Origin: Metaphire vulgaris
Lineage: Eukaryota > Annelida > Clitellata > Crassiclitellata > Megascolecidae
Length of the DNA: 64,000 nt
NCBI GenBank assembly: GCA_018105865.1
Contig: CM030834.1
Coordinates: 3,769,757 to 3,833,756, forward strand
Direction of reading: 5' to 3'
A program made the position numbers and the translations under genes. Of the stretch, positions 9,475-21,593 are shown in pieces. The stretch's first letter is position 1. Each line of letters begins with the position of its first letter. The notes under the pieces were generated by a model. That model was not told the DNA's origin, ran no database searches, and was given only the letters and a program-made list of their open reading frames with translations.

Positions 9475-11812
9475 GGGTGGTCCTCAAATGTACACAAAAT
9501 TTTAAAAGTAGATTTTATTGAAGTGCTTTTTGTTTAAACTGTTCATTTTCTAATAAAAATCATTGGTACCAAGTTTGGCATTCATAAACTCTTATTAACC
9601 ACTGTCACACTTACATTGAAAATTACAAACAGGGTCATTCCATGACAACGCAGCCAGTATTTAAACAATTGTTCACCACACCATCTCAGATCTGCAAGAA
9701 ATTTGTAGGGCTTGAAGTACAGCTCAAGTTTGGTAAATATTGAAATTTTCAGCTAGTTTTGTCAAAAACTCTCAGAGATATGATATTTTGAAGATACGAG
9801 GCTAATCGCGAGTCAACGCTACGTGTTAAGTTTTGCGATTTTTTAAGTTTAATATTTTGAAAAAAACAGCAGTTATCAGGCTGAAATTTGCAGTGTGCAT
9901 ACACTTTTTCCAGCTGAGTTGACTGGTGTATTAATCTTTATCATAGATGCTACACAGCATGCTCTAAAAAGTCCAAACATCCCATAGCAGCCAGTTTTCA
10001 CCGATATTTGGCCCGGTAATAACATGAATCAGCAAAACGTTAGACTATGTATGTTGTGTTTTTATGTAACTACGTATATGTATTCATCAATTGCAGACAG
10101 GATTTCTGTCAATGAGACCATGTACCCACTATGTTCATACCAATATTTACTATTATTTAGATGCGACACTAATAACAAATGTTCTTTAAAAGTAGTCCAA
10201 TTATTATTATTATTTAGTACCAAAAAGGCATTAAACCAAAAGCTGTTGAACTTTATGCCACTGTAATCAAGACTATTGCAAAGTAATCATAATAATCAAT
10301 GAGTTCTATGATGTATCACTGGCATGCGGATCGGTGTCATCGACTAGATGCTGGCTCTTCTGTGCATTAGGGAACTGCTTGTGATGCCCCTCAACAGCTT
10401 GTAGCAAGTATTGTCGTCGTTGTTGAGGCAGTTTCTATCTAGTGAAGACCGAGTCCTTGTTGTGGCTCTGAGCAAAAAAGGCTATTCCAGTCGAAACATT
10501 GCAGGAAAGGTCGGCTGTAATCAAAGCATGGTTGTGCGCATTTTACTGAAGCACAAGGATACCAAAAGTATGACAGATCGACCCTGTTGCGGTCGGCCCA
10601 GGAAGTCAGCCACCAGAGGCAATAGAGTCCTGATCAGAACATCTCCTGATAACCGGAAGCTAACGTTTCCTGAACTTCTTCTGAGGGAAAACTATATAAG
10701 TCATTAGTAAGGCCTCGTCTAGAATACTGTGTTGTGTCAGTCGTGAGAGAAAGTTTTCTTCAGTGATGAAAGCACATTTTGCAGTCTATGGAACCATGGC
10801 AATATTTTTGTAAGAAGGTTTCACATGAAGAATAGAAGCCAACCTAAACATGTCAGTGAAGCATCCAACGAAAGTTATGGTGTGGGGATTCATGGCAGCC
10901 AGTGGGTTTGGAAGACTAGATATTGTTGACTGGTTGGTAAATGCAGAGAAATACATTGGCATTCTAGAGAAATTCTAGAGAAATGTATGCTGCCATCAGC
11001 TAAACAGCTATTTTCTAGCAAGTATTTGTTTCAGGACTACAATGCACCCTGTCTCAGGGCGAAAATTGTTGCCTGTTGGAAGAAGAATCATGGAGTTCAG
11101 TCCATTGATTAGCCGGCTCAGTCACCTGATCTTGACGCTATTGAGAACTTGTAGTATAAAGTGTCAGCCGAGATTACCAAGAATCAGCCGCAGAAAAGGC
11201 GCGAGCTGATTGAGTCTCTAATTGCAGCCTGGAATCACATCATAACACATGAGCACCTTGTCAAACTGGTCCATTCCATGCCACACAGATGTTATTTAGT
11301 CAGAAAGAACAAGGGATGGCCCATAAAGTACTAATGGCCACAATAAATAAAAACGGCCCTTTCAAGGCTACCTTATAAAATTCAAAAGCGCATATTGAGC
11401 TAAAGTAGTTAGAACGCGCACCATATCATGCAAACTCCCGCGAGTGACCATTTTAGTAAAGATTCGAGAAATCACACAGTGGCCATATTTCCTCATAAAA
11501 GTCTGGAAAAAGTGCATAATCAAGTGACATCACATACAGAAACGGAGGCAGAATGAAAATTGATACAAACAATATATACTAACAACCAATTCTACAAGAA
11601 AATCTGATAATAATATCAAAAAATTATTAAATTACTTCGGTTTTGCAGCCGATGCAAGACTTTTTCACACACTGTAAATATAGGGGTCGTGTGACAGTAC
11701 TAAATATGTTTAGATTCGATTGGAATTTTTCCCAATTTGTTTTTATGCCAAATGGAACAGGAAAATGCAAAAGCACTTTGAAAAAGTTAAACTTTGCTCT
11801 TGAGGACCACCC
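9475..11812. mobile_element. Tc1/mariner-like transposon with GGGTGGTCC ends
   Basis: Terminal inverted repeats GGGTGGTCCTCAA (9475) and TTGAGGACCACCC (ending 11812) are flanked by TA at 9473-9474 and 11813-11814. Weaker inverted similarity continues inward: aagtgctttt at 9521 pairs with aaagcacttt at about 11770. It contains the decayed transposase 10411-11334. It inserted in intron 2 of the PDE5-like gene. Confidence 0.8.
10411..11334 (+). pseudogene. Tc1-like transposase pseudogene
   Basis: The 5' part reads ALSKKGYSSRNIAGKVGCN, a paired-type HTH, then RPCCGRPRKS (the GRPR hook between the two HTH halves) and NRKLTFPELL. A deletion follows. Later frames give VFFSDESTFCS (the second catalytic Asp block), HPTKVMVWGFMAASG, and DWPAQSPDLDAIENLW with both Trp codons now TAG (near 11107 and 11153). 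It ends KGWPIKY and TAA at 11334. About 307 codons remain against about 340 in intact Tc1 proteins. Stops, frameshifts and the deletion make it inactive. Confidence 0.85.
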
Positions 11813-12211
11813 TAATGCATATTCCAGTAAGACTGTTAAAAATCCAAAGACATGGCTTGGAAAATTTTACATAAAACTTACTTCTAAAACTTGAAGCTGA
11901 AATATCCTGAAACCTGTTTCCTTTGCTTGTAACATATTTTAAAATATTAAAGTGATAATGTGTCAAATGTTGTGTATATAGCTGCAGAAATCACTGGATC
12001 AGTGGTTGAGTTTTCAAAAGACCAACTGAAGATCAACCTTAAATATATAAGAAGGAGTTAGAGAGTAACAACCGAATGTTTCAGTCGTCGCTGGAGTTGT
12101 CAGCGCACCAGGAGGGGGAGGGGAGAGCTAAACCACCAACAAATCGAACACTGCAAGGCGTATACATGCTGTGTGTTTACAGAAGTGCTGATGGAATTAG
12201 AGTGAGATTAC

Positions 12212-12373
12212 CCTTTCGTCGTGCTCGTTGAACAGCTGATGTTTTCGGCCGGTCTTGTTAATGGCCTGAGCAACTCCAATCACTTGGCCGTTGAAGTCTT
12301 TGACTGGCATGCTCAGGATAGTCTGGGTTCTGTATCCGGTCATCCGATCGATGTCCTTGTTAAAGCGTGGATC
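12212..12373 (-). CDS. PDE5-like phosphodiesterase, exon 2 (GAF-A core)
   Basis: 162 nt, 54 codons. Acceptor TTTCTTTTAAG ends at 12374 and donor AGG/GTAATC begins at 12211; phase 0 at both ends. It reads DPRFNKDIDRMTGYRTQ, then SMPVKDFNGQVIGVAQAINK and QLFNEHDER. Exon 1 ends PDAYE, so the junction restores the family motif DAYEDPRFN. The GAF-A cGMP-binding signature N-K-X7-F-X3-D-E is complete (N286, K287, F295, D299, E300, counting from the ATG at 19500), so allosteric cGMP binding is expected. GAF domains in this family bind cGMP and stimulate the C-terminal phosphodiesterase. Confidence 0.93.
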
Positions 12374-12439
12374 CTTAAAAGAAACAATCAAAAGATGCAA
12401 TCAAGGAGAGAGCTTTAATTCAACCTATCACCAAACCAC

Positions 12440-13190
12440 AGCCCCTGAAACTTATTATTAATAATAAATATTATTATTCTATTATTATGCTATTATTCTG
12501 TTGTTACTATTATTAATGCTATCTTATTATGTTATTATTATGTTACCATTATGTTATTAATGTTATTACATTATTAGATTATGCTATTATCACGTTATTA
12601 TTGTTGTCATTATTACTATTATTATTAATCATCAAAAAGGCAGCTTTCTTTCTTTGGATACATAATGAGGAAGGAAGGCCTGGAGCATTTGGTAATAACC
12701 AGAAAAGTGGAGGGAAAAAGAGCCAGAGGAAGGCAGAGAAACACCTATGTAGACTGCCTACGAGAAAGAATTGAGGGAGTAAAGAACAACATGGAATTAA
12801 TAAGAGGATGTCAAGATCGAACAAAGTGGAAATCCACAGTCGCTAACATAGAAATACACAGCACCTACAGAATTGTTATTACCGTGTTATTATCATGTTA
12901 TTTTGATGATATTATTGCATTATTATTATGTTAATATTGTGTCATTATCATGTTATTATCATGTAACTATTATGCTATTATCATGCTATTATCATGTTAT
13001 TATTGAATTATTATGTCAATATTATGTTATTAATTTTGGTTTTTAATCACACAGTCATGTTATTGTCATGTTATTGTTATGTTATTGCATTATAATGTCA
13101 ATAATGTTAATAATATTGGCTTTTTATCACATTATCATGTTATCGTCATGCTATTGTCGTGTTATTATCATGTTACTATTTATGTTACTC
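12440..13190. repeat. Degenerate ttattatg/attatcatg AT-rich tract
   Basis: About 750 bp of imperfect short tandem units (ttattatgtta, attatcatgtta), interrupted at 12661-12850 by a LINE coding fragment. It probably grew from the retroelement tail, which is inference. Confidence 0.7.
12661..12850 (+). pseudogene. LINE reverse-transcriptase C-terminal fragment
   Basis: Encodes RKEGLEHLVITRKVEGKRAR, then GRQRNTYVDCLRERIEG and QDRTKWKSTVANIE. The GKR.RGRQR...D and DR..W..MVANV blocks are the usual end of LINE ORF2 proteins in this group. Only the last 60 or so codons survive; the AT-rich repeat begins directly after. Confidence 0.75.
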
Positions 13191-14214
13191 TTATTAAGGC
13201 CATTTTTATAGAGCTATCAATGCCAATCACCATGGTTAGGATCAAAGTCAAGGGCTTTCTAACGTATCTTCAAACATGGCATGGAACAGGTGTGTCTTCA
13301 GATTCTCATTAAATGCTCAAAGCACTAAGAAACAATTATATACAACCACTTTCACAGGCAGACTGTGACTTTGCCAGTACCCGATATATCCACTACTACT
13401 GAAAACCACTGAAAACCCAAATTCAATTTCTTAATTACATATGTCTCCTCATCAGCTTATTCATAGTTAGATGTTCAAATATGTAAAAAAAATATTAATA
13501 TTTTAAGTGAAAGGAATCAATTTCATAATTACATTTATTTATGCAAACCCTCTTCTGGGATTGAGTGTAAGAGAACAACATGACTGCATCATGATCACAA
13601 TACAACAATCAAACAGTCCTGGGGACTTATTCCATCTACCCTCACAAAATATACAAACGCACGTAATATTCAGTTCAAATTTTTATCACGGTTTGTCCAA
13701 TGCAAAATATTAAAAGAATTTTGACAAAATAAAATGCCAACGAATGACCTGCTGCGTGTTAATTATAATTTTAAAACGTTCGGAACATTACAGAACAGTC
13801 ATGATAGATGACGACTGGAAAACTGAACACAGTAAAATTCAAAATGCAAATATCGCCCAATGAAATGGCTCATCAGTACATCGTGGCTGTTGCTAGAAAA
13901 ATTTCCAAAAATAACGGCCCATTATGAGTCATTGTTCAAGAATTCAAGTTTTACTGAATTAAGAAATTTTGAAGAAAGTGAATTTTATGAATTATGTAGA
14001 GGAATTAAATGTTACAATAAATTTTGGTTCTGTACTGCAAAGGAATTTTAAAATTTCTTTTAAAAATGACTTGAATAACTCCAACAAATTTAAATGATCC
14101 ACCATGCAATCAAACCAGCACAATGTCACTAGTTATTTATTTTAGCAATCAGCTGCAGCACTACTTGGCCTGTCTGTATGTTACTTGGTTAATTTAGTAA
14201 CAGTTCCCCATTTT
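13191..14214. other. Intron 1 sequence, nothing recognised
   Basis: AT-rich; short open frames at 13507-13713 and 13860-14051 have no recognisable motif. Confidence 0.5.
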
Positions 14215-14505
14215 ACGCACGGGAAGTTAGCAGAATGGTAACAACGTTGGACGATAGACCAGGAGGTCTCGGGTTCAAGACCCACAGCAGTCCTAAGGTC
14301 GACTCAGCCTTACTTGCTAGAGGATGATGGTAAAATGAGGAGCAGTAGGAAGAGAAGCAAAACTGCAATAAGGGTATGCTACGTGATGCACTAGTCCAGT
14401 ATCCATGGCATTGCATGACTGGCTGAGGGCTATAAAAACGGAGATCAGCACTGACCTATGAGCCCATGAGGGGCTCGGGAAGGACTTTGACGTTTGACTC
14501 CCCAA
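14215..14505 (+). mobile_element. tRNA-derived SINE
   Basis: The 5' end has an A-box-like tagcagaatggtaac (14229) and a B-box-like gggttcaagaccc (14270), about 40 bp apart as in a tRNA promoter. It is followed by a non-tRNA body ending gggctcgggaaggacttt (about 14470). It lies in intron 1 of the PDE5-like gene, opposite in orientation. Confidence 0.7.
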
Positions 14506-15529
14506 TTTCAATAATTCAGACAATTGTGACTTTTTGAGTTCAAGTTCAGCTGTCGGTAATCAAGAAGCGAAAAGCAAAAGTAGCCAAACAAAGTTACTGA
14601 ATTTTACTGCATTTTAAATCAAACATAAAAATCATGAATTTCATCGAATTTTAAACCCGGTCTCACTGAATTCTCGAACAAACACTGTCATGGATAAAGA
14701 TTGTGTACCACTGCCTTTTACCATCACTGATGGACACATGGCCTATCTTTAATAATTGAAAATGTAGGCTATAATTATGATCTTCACTTGTGTGTAAAAG
14801 TCCCATCAGAGTTCATTTGCCAATGTTTTTTTTAGGTCAATGGACAGAAAGATGGCCCTGAAAAGGCAGGCAATGTGTCCACAAGGGCTACTTCATGCAA
14901 GTGCAAAGCACCATTCACTCGCATAAGCCACAAAGTGCAAAGAAAGCACTTAGGATCCGTTCCTGTTGACCGACAGCTCATGAACTGACATTGTCAGCAC
15001 GTCTGTGCTTTGCTTTTAGCCATCGGTCCTGAAAAGAAGAGCAAATGTAGCATGTAATGCAACACAGCAGGTTTACATAAGATCATAAGATCGAGACCAG
15101 AGTCAACTGCATGAAATGGGAGATACAAGGGGACAAAGCTTAAGTACCAGTTAGTCCCATGAACCATGACAAACTGCACCAAGACAAGTCAAGTTCCTCC
15201 ATTTATATCACAATGATATGAAGCTGGAGATAGAAATTGAATAGAAAAGTGATCAACAGCCACTCCATAGTAAAGAAAAACGCTAAACACCATAACACAA
15301 AATAAAATGGTCTGCTATTTGGAGATAACCTGAGGCCTCAATAGTTCTGATAGTCAACAGACTGTTGCAATCACCTATATACATGCCTACCTCACCCTAC
15401 TTACTATTTTACCAAAAACATTACAGTAGCCATTAATTTTGCCATTAATTTTGCAAACACATCATTTATATTAGGAATGTTGCATGAATTTCCAAGCAAA
15501 GATTACAAGAAAAGGAGATGCATTATAAC
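14506..15529. other. Intron 1 sequence, nothing recognised
   Basis: No coding or element signature found; base composition is unremarkable. Confidence 0.45.
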
Positions 15530-15701
15530 CAGAGATATTTTTACACCCCTAACCCCCAATTTGAGGTTGACACCCCCACCCAAATTTGGTAATGTGACAA
15601 TGGCATGCATACAAAATGCATACTAATTAGCTCTGGACACCCCCACCCCAATTTGAGGTCGACACCCCCCCCCCAAATTCACAATCCTAGAAATATCCCT
15701 G
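15530..15701. mobile_element. hAT-type MITE, CAGAGATATTTTTACACC family
   Basis: Perfect 8-bp duplication attataac (15522-15529 and 15702-15709). Ends CAGAGATATTT and AAATATCCCTG. The interior has C-rich runs with caatttgaggt/cgacacccc. Related copies are at 24343-24622 and at the ends of 25693-26819. Confidence 0.85.
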
Positions 15702-15709
15702 ATTATAAC

Positions 15710-16675
15710 CACTACATAAATTATATATCAGAAGAGTTCAACTCATGAAGAACAGAATATATGAAACCTACAATATAAAGTACTATAAGAGCTGTAAAAG
15801 CCATAAGAGCCATATAAAAGCCATAAGGGCCATATAAAAGATCAATAAAACCTATATTGACGTAAATGCAACAAAATCAATCACCTCTGTCCTATCAACG
15901 ACTTGAGGTCACAGTTAATGCTCAAAGAGCCAAACATATATTTCATTTATGTGTTGCCGCTGTTGCAGCATATCATTGACTGATTAATCTTTCAGTTTGC
16001 GTAGAAAATTACACATTGAGGCTCATTAAATGGATTGAAATAGTCAAAAAACACACGCTGGAAAGGCTGGCCTACCCCCAACCAAGCATTTTTACACCCA
16101 ATAGGGAGGGTTTGGACCGTACCCGTGAGGGATTAAAATCCCAACACCCCCTTCCACCAGCAAATCTAACGAAGCCACTTGAATACAGACAGAATCTTAG
16201 GGATTTTCTGCCAGTCATGCAAATGTTATATTCTCAATTTAAAATGTCAGCTACATTCAACAGATGCCTCTCCACCTGCAACAAGAGCAAGTTTACATTA
16301 CGACTAAAAAAACATGAAAATGCTGTCCATGTTTTGAGTCCTGACAGCTGTAATGTTTTAAGCAGTCTTGCAGTCTGAAAACAGCCTAAACATTCGAGCA
16401 GCAGGGCAGATTACACCCTCCAGTGGCACATAGGATTAGAGACAGTATGAAACCCCAGTATTGCTTCAGTAGCAGTAACAGCCCTCAAGTGCACAGCCGT
16501 CTGTTTCAGCAGACATGTTTGCCATGCTTCTACGCTTGCCATTGGCAACATGCTGCCATAATAAATAACATTAACTGGGCTTCATCTTATCTGCATTATC
16601 TGAAAAAGTAAGCATACTTCCTTTTCATACATTCTGAAATGTTATAAAAAATATGCATTGTCTATTGCTGGATCA
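15710..16675. other. Intron 1 sequence, nothing recognised
   Basis: Short direct repeats of ataaaagccataag near 15795-15840. Open frames at 16016-16378 and 16423-16611 (+) are unrecognised and probably spurious. Confidence 0.45.
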
Positions 16676-16698
16676 TCATCACCACCACCACCACCACC

Positions 16699-16731
<33 letters not shown>

Positions 16732-16740
16732 GTCATCATG
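16676..16740. repeat. (ATC)n/(ACC)n microsatellite
   Basis: Runs of atcatcaccaccacc and then tcatcatcatc. Open frames across it are low-complexity artefacts. Confidence 0.9.
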
Positions 16741-16926
16741 AAGCTGGAGATCTTTGTCGACGACCCATGTCCAAGAGCTAGAGGTCAGTTTTTTCCCATC
16801 CAGGGAGGGGGTGTGCACAGCCAAGACATGGCCGAATGGTTCTATGGTGATCCTCCGTGGGAGCAGCCCTCTCCAAGTGCCCAAAATATTGGACAAACTT
16901 TGTTCTGACTATGAAAGAGATGGGTT

Positions 16927-17115
16927 CAGTGTTTTATACAGGCCTGCTAGGAGGGAAGATTTCCCCCCAAAACCTCAAAATTCCCCACCCCCTAAAATCC
17001 CAGCACTTACACAAATTTTGCATTGAACTATGTCTTCCCCTCCAACCAAGTCGATTTCCCCCTCCCCAAGGCCTCAACCCCCCCCCCAAAGGCCTGGAGT
17101 CTGGATAAAACACTG
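16927..17115. mobile_element. hAT-type MITE, CAGTGTTTTAT family
   Basis: Perfect 8-bp duplication gatgggtt (16919-16926 and 17116-17123). Ends CAGTGTTTTATACAGGCC and GGATAAAACACTG. Related copy at 38296-38487. Confidence 0.85.
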
Positions 17116-17390
17116 GATGGGTTCACAGGCAGCGTACGAGTGGACCTCGATGTAACAGGTGTAACGGATACGTAAGATTGTCCATAAGCACCACGGGGAG
17201 AAGGCATCGAGTTCGTTGCAAAGCCGTTTCGTTGTAGTTCTTGTATCGCAGCTGTGTAGAAGCATTGGCGAGATGTATGCTTTGTATAAGCAAATTTCGG
17301 GAGTGCAAGGAGATCGAGGAATGCAAGATAAGATGATTAAGGCGTCCGTCTTCATACAGTTCCGGGCAATTCCTATTCACTGAGTAATTT
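17116..17390 (-). pseudogene. LINE reverse-transcriptase fragment (thumb region)
   Basis: The minus strand encodes ICLYKAYISPMLLHSCDTRT, then KRLCNELDAF and CLWTILRIRYTCYI. This is the 'LYxAxVxPxLLYGCETW...L..F...CLR.ILxIRY' block that follows the palm domain in many non-LTR reverse transcriptases. Conserved Tyr/Gly and Arg residues are substituted and the frame shifts, so it is a relic. Confidence 0.75.
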
Positions 17391-18759
17391 CTTTCACAGA
17401 CCTGCGATCACTAATCATCCCGTGGACAAGATAAACAAACGAAGGCTTTATCTCTACACTCTTATTCCCAAAAGCCTGGAGTTACTTATGCTTTAGCTCC
17501 AATCTATCTGCAGTTCTAATGAAGAGGCCTCCTCTTGTACCACTTGCAGAGCCAGTGTGAGCATTGCTAATTTAAATTCTTAAATTGGACATTACAAACT
17601 ATACTTTAGAACAAATTAACGATAATAGAAACTAAATGACAACAATATCTCCACAGAATCACTTGAGTAAGTATAAATTCAGAATAAAACCAGTATTTCA
17701 AAATGACAGAAATACATCTTCAAATCAAAGAAATATTCTTCTGCAACAGTTGACACTTGATAATGCAAATTGACCTGGAATTTCCAAAAGTAAAGCATAA
17801 AAATTACTGCGAATTAAAACTAACTGATTTATTAACAGAAGAGAGCAGAGACCACACTCTCAAACATGCTTCTAAAACCAGCAATTTCTATCAAGCCTCA
17901 GCTTCAGGTGTTCAAACGATTTACATTTTTCCTACTTCATTCACCTCTTCACTTGCCTTTAACTGCTCAAACCTACAGCATAGTTCTGTCAATATCCAAT
18001 TACCGGGTATCCACCAAAGACCAGGCAAAACATCTTGAGTCTCCTCAGTCGGATTGATAAGGAGTACACTTGTCTCAGTACTTGGCACTTATCAGTCTCA
18101 TTTGGGAACAGCTAAGCAGGAAGGCCCCTAGAGAGTCTAACAGCAACTTCTAATATATGACTGGTAATGCGGACTCATAGTATTGACACGTATTAATTAT
18201 AATTATTGACTACTAATAAAGTACTAAGGAGCTATCACACAAGTATTTCATGCTTGCTGTATGGACGTCAAAATGAAGGTGCAAATGCTATGAAAATCAG
18301 TAAAAAAATTTACTGACGTTAGACAAAATCTCTTTTTAGCTGACAGGCAGCAAAAAGAGTCAACACTTTAATACAAAATTCTAAGGTGGGAGTAGCTTGA
18401 TCTTCCATTACTTTTTAGAAAAATGAAACACTGCTTAAGAATTCATTTGGCTTTAACCTTCAGAAATCAGTCCATCCTACACAAACCTACACTGAGCAAG
18501 AAAGGCAGACAAGGAAGTCAATGCAGCACAAAAGAATAAGAATTCTCACTTTTTGAAAGAAAAAACTTTAGTAAATGACTTTGTAAAGGCTGAAACCTGA
18601 AATTAGATGACCAAGAAACCTTTGAAGCAAGTAACCAATAAATCAGGGTATGTCATAAAATAAAACTTGTATTTTCAACATTGATAAGCAACATCCCTGA
18701 AAACAATTAACCAAATCAAAAGCAGGAAATACAATATGGTCAAAATCTTAACAACCAAC
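17391..18759. other. Intron 1 sequence next to exon 1, nothing recognised
   Basis: Moderately AT-rich; no further exon or element ends identified. Confidence 0.45.
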
Positions 18760-19584
18760 CTCATAAGCATCCGGAATGTTAAGAACTTCTCCAGTCATCG
18801 CAACATGTCCCACGATCCCAGTTCCCCACGGGACTCGAATCTCCTGCGACAACCGTGTCGAATCCTGAATCGTAGATCGGATGCTGACATCAAACAGTTT
18901 ACTGCAGAGGCAGAAATTGGACGCGTTTTTCTCACCCTCGACGAGAAACAGGGAGCATCGATCGGCGCCAAGAAGCAGACTGACGTTCTGCAAGATCTTG
19001 TGGTACAAACTTGTCATGTCGAGGTCGTTACAGATGTCGAGCAAAAGTTCGTACATCAATTCGCGTTCGTCGAGCACTTTCAGTTCACTTCGTCGACGGC
19101 GAGGTTTCGGCGGCGAATTGTCTGGCAAGGACGTCGCCGAACCAAGAAATGACGGCACTCCGTCGACCGTAAAGACCATCGGCTTGAGAATCTGGCCGCG
19201 TTTTTCGAACTCTTGAGTCGATATTTTCCGGACCGGAGTATTTGCCCCGGAACTGGCTTTTGAGTTGGATCCGGTAGAAGACATGTCGTATCCCAGGAGA
19301 CTCCCGCCGATGGCGGCGGGGCTTTCCACGGAACCGGAGTGCTCGTAGAGCCATCCGTCGATCAGAGTCCGGGTTGCTTTGCGGGAAAAGTAATCCTGCA
19401 CGAAGTCCGGATGGTTGTCGAGCCACTGTTCCACCTTCAGATAATCATCGTCCGCCGGAAAACCGGGATCGGAATCGTTCCGATCAAGAGGCAGAATCAT
19501 GGCGCGATTAGCAGCAGCTGCCGAGTTCAGCTTTGAAGTGCGAAGGCTGCTAGAGTTAGTGCCACCGAAGCAACCATGTTTCAC
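18760..19584 (-). CDS. PDE5-like cyclic-nucleotide phosphodiesterase, exon 1 (N-terminus and GAF-A start)
   Basis: First recognised coding exon. PDE5/6/11 enzymes hydrolyse cyclic nucleotides (cGMP for PDE5) in the cytosol; this exon is regulatory. The first in-frame ATG is at 19500. The frame is open upstream to about 19628 with an acceptor-like TCTTCAG near 19597, so coding may begin in an earlier exon. From that ATG, residues 26-54 (WLDNHPDFVQDYF and RKATRTLIDGW) match the N-terminal helix of PDE5A. TPVRKISTQEF at 89-98 matches the PDE5A PKG/PKA site, with Ser94 corresponding to human Ser102. GAF-A starts at about 150 (DICNDLDMTSLYHKIL, ADRCSLFLVEG) and runs to PDAYE (247). The donor is GAG/GTTGGT at 18759. 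RKIS plus the [14 protein letters not shown] linker favour PDE5 over PDE11, though parts of GAF-A look PDE11-like. Confidence 0.92.
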
Positions 19585-20178
19585 CTTCTGAGACTGAAGA
19601 TCCAGTTTTAGACAGAAACAGAGTGCAGACTAGACCAGTAACAATGAACCTCAGCTGAAAAATAAATACAAACAGATGCGGTTGTACTTGGAAAGTCTTC
19701 AAAGTTGACAGCCCACGGAAGGCAAAAGGCTAAAGACAAATAGTATCCTTACAATTGACTGTGTGCAGAGTATTAACAGCAGTACTGCCGCCATGAATGT
19801 TATCATACCTCACAGTTGGCTTCCTACAGCAAAAGCTGGTTTTGTTATCTGTCAAAATACCGGTAAAAACCAGATTCCATAGCCATTGAATTGAACAAGA
19901 CCATGGATCACTCTTCCTGTTAAACTAGATCAATGTAGATCAGTCACAATCAGTCAAATAAGTGCAAGACAGAAAGACAGACTTCATTAAGTCGACTGCA
20001 GTGTTCTACTTGGACAAATATTTTCCTTAGGATTGACTGTGTGCAGTATATACAGGGGTATTTTCATCCCTACTGTGTTAGTGACTAATGGTGGGCAGAG
20101 TTGACAATAGCAAACCTCTGCAATTCTACTCTTTTATTTGTTTCTGTCTGTCTCCGTCTCTGTTGCTGTCTCTGTTGC

Positions 20179-20248
<70 letters not shown>

Positions 20249-20589
20249 GATGATTCAAGGGGCTTTGAAAGTGGAAGTGAATTAAAACTCATTTGTACAT
20301 TTTTCCAGAAATCAGTGAGGATTGGACTTCTCCCAACCAAAACGTTATGGATGTCAATGGGGTTCAGACATACAAAAACCACAAATTTTCTACTCCCACC
20401 AAGAGGATGTCCTCGGCCAAAACAAACTCAACACAATGACAACAGTGCTGGGGAGAATATTGAGGCAAGACTCTTCAAATGTCTGCTCTAAATCAACATG
20501 CTACAAAGTTTGCACGTTCTTTTCATAGTAAGAATTTGTTTTAGTTCAAAGTGAAAGAAAAGTAAAGCCATAAATGACACACATTATTC
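19585..20589. other. Upstream flank of PDE5-like exon 1
   Basis: May hold an upstream intron or the 5' UTR. A (CTGT)n/(CT)n microsatellite lies at 20145-20250. No promoter element can be asserted. Confidence 0.45.
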
Positions 20590-20597
20590 AGTGCATA

Positions 20598-20938
20598 CAG
20601 TGGCATAGCCAATGGGGTTTAGGCTTAACCCTCTCCACTCCTTGGCTATTCCCAGTATAGAGAAGGGGGGAGTGTTTAGGGTTAAACCTTTCTTTATTGC
20701 AAACACTATATAGTGTACGCGCTCATATACCTACATACTAGTTATTTAAAATATTGAAGGAATAATACCGGTAATAGCTGACGACCTTTTTATTGCTTGT
20801 CAGGATTTTTGTGTGCTGTTGTTAATGAAATCATGTAGACATGATAAATTTTTTTGGGTTGTCAAAATTTTCCGAAGCAAGGAACATGGGACCACAATAA
20901 CCCTCTCCCCCTTCGGAAAATCCTGGCTAACGCCACTG
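20598..20938. mobile_element. hAT-type MITE, CAGTGGCATAGCC family, 341 bp
   Basis: Perfect 8-bp duplication agtgcata (20590-20597 and 20939-20946). Ends CAGTGGCATAGCC and GGCTAACGCCACTG. Inside are a gacctttttattgcttgtcag module and cggtaatag. Confidence 0.9.
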
Positions 20939-20946
20939 AGTGCATA

Positions 20947-21593
20947 TATGAAATATTGCAACCGTGAACATGTATAATGATTGAAAATGACTCTGCCAGT
21001 CCCTGGAGCATTGGTGCCAGAGCCAAGAACTAATGAACAGCCACCAAATAGCAACCGCCTCTTTATTAAATTTACCTTCAATGACATTCAGTGTTTGATA
21101 CATGTTAGAAAAATTGCAAGAAATCAGACAGACTGACCACCGGTAAATAACAAAATAATGGATCTAAAACTAGAATCAGAAATTGACTATGAAACAAAAA
21201 GTGAAGTTCAAAAATTACAACATTTCCTTGAAACTCAAAGAAATCAAATAAACTCAAAGAAATTATGTCATCAATTTTTTATATATTAGGTTATATAATA
21301 TACTACCTACTGGTAGTCGGGTGTCTGCCTATCCACACACTGGCAACGGAGACTTTCATTCAAAAAAATCATGCCACTAACATACCGGTATATTGAACTA
21401 TTTAATATAAATAAAAACCTTTCCTCAATAATAACTAAATAATAATACCTCACAATATTTTACATTAATGTTTGTAATGTCTTGTAAGACTAATCTGCTA
21501 CCTCACAAATCACTTAATTGTCTTAATATATTAGAAACAGTGGAACCAACAGAAATTTTTTCCAGGAGGCAAAACAATGATCACGGTTACTAT
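20947..21593. other. Non-coding, nothing recognised
   Basis: AT-rich spacer between two MITEs. Confidence 0.45.

Larger units (their letters stand above)
4268..19584 (-). other. Span of the partial PDE5-like gene
   Basis: Exons 1-4 give about 377 codons of an enzyme usually near 900 residues. They join without any frame conflict (GAG/GAT, AGG/GTC, CAG/GTC). Introns 1, 2 and 3 measure about 6.4, 4.5 and 3.2 kb and are filled with transposons. Exons for the rest of GAF-B and the HD-type catalytic domain are expected left of the window. Confidence 0.88.

Noticed and set aside
14229..14285. Functional tRNA gene
   Set aside because: Box A and B are present, but acceptor-stem pairing is not evident and a SINE-like body follows.
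18736..19536. Plus-strand frames of 65-138 codons over exon 1
   Set aside because: Antisense shadows of the conserved PDE5-like exon on the minus strand.
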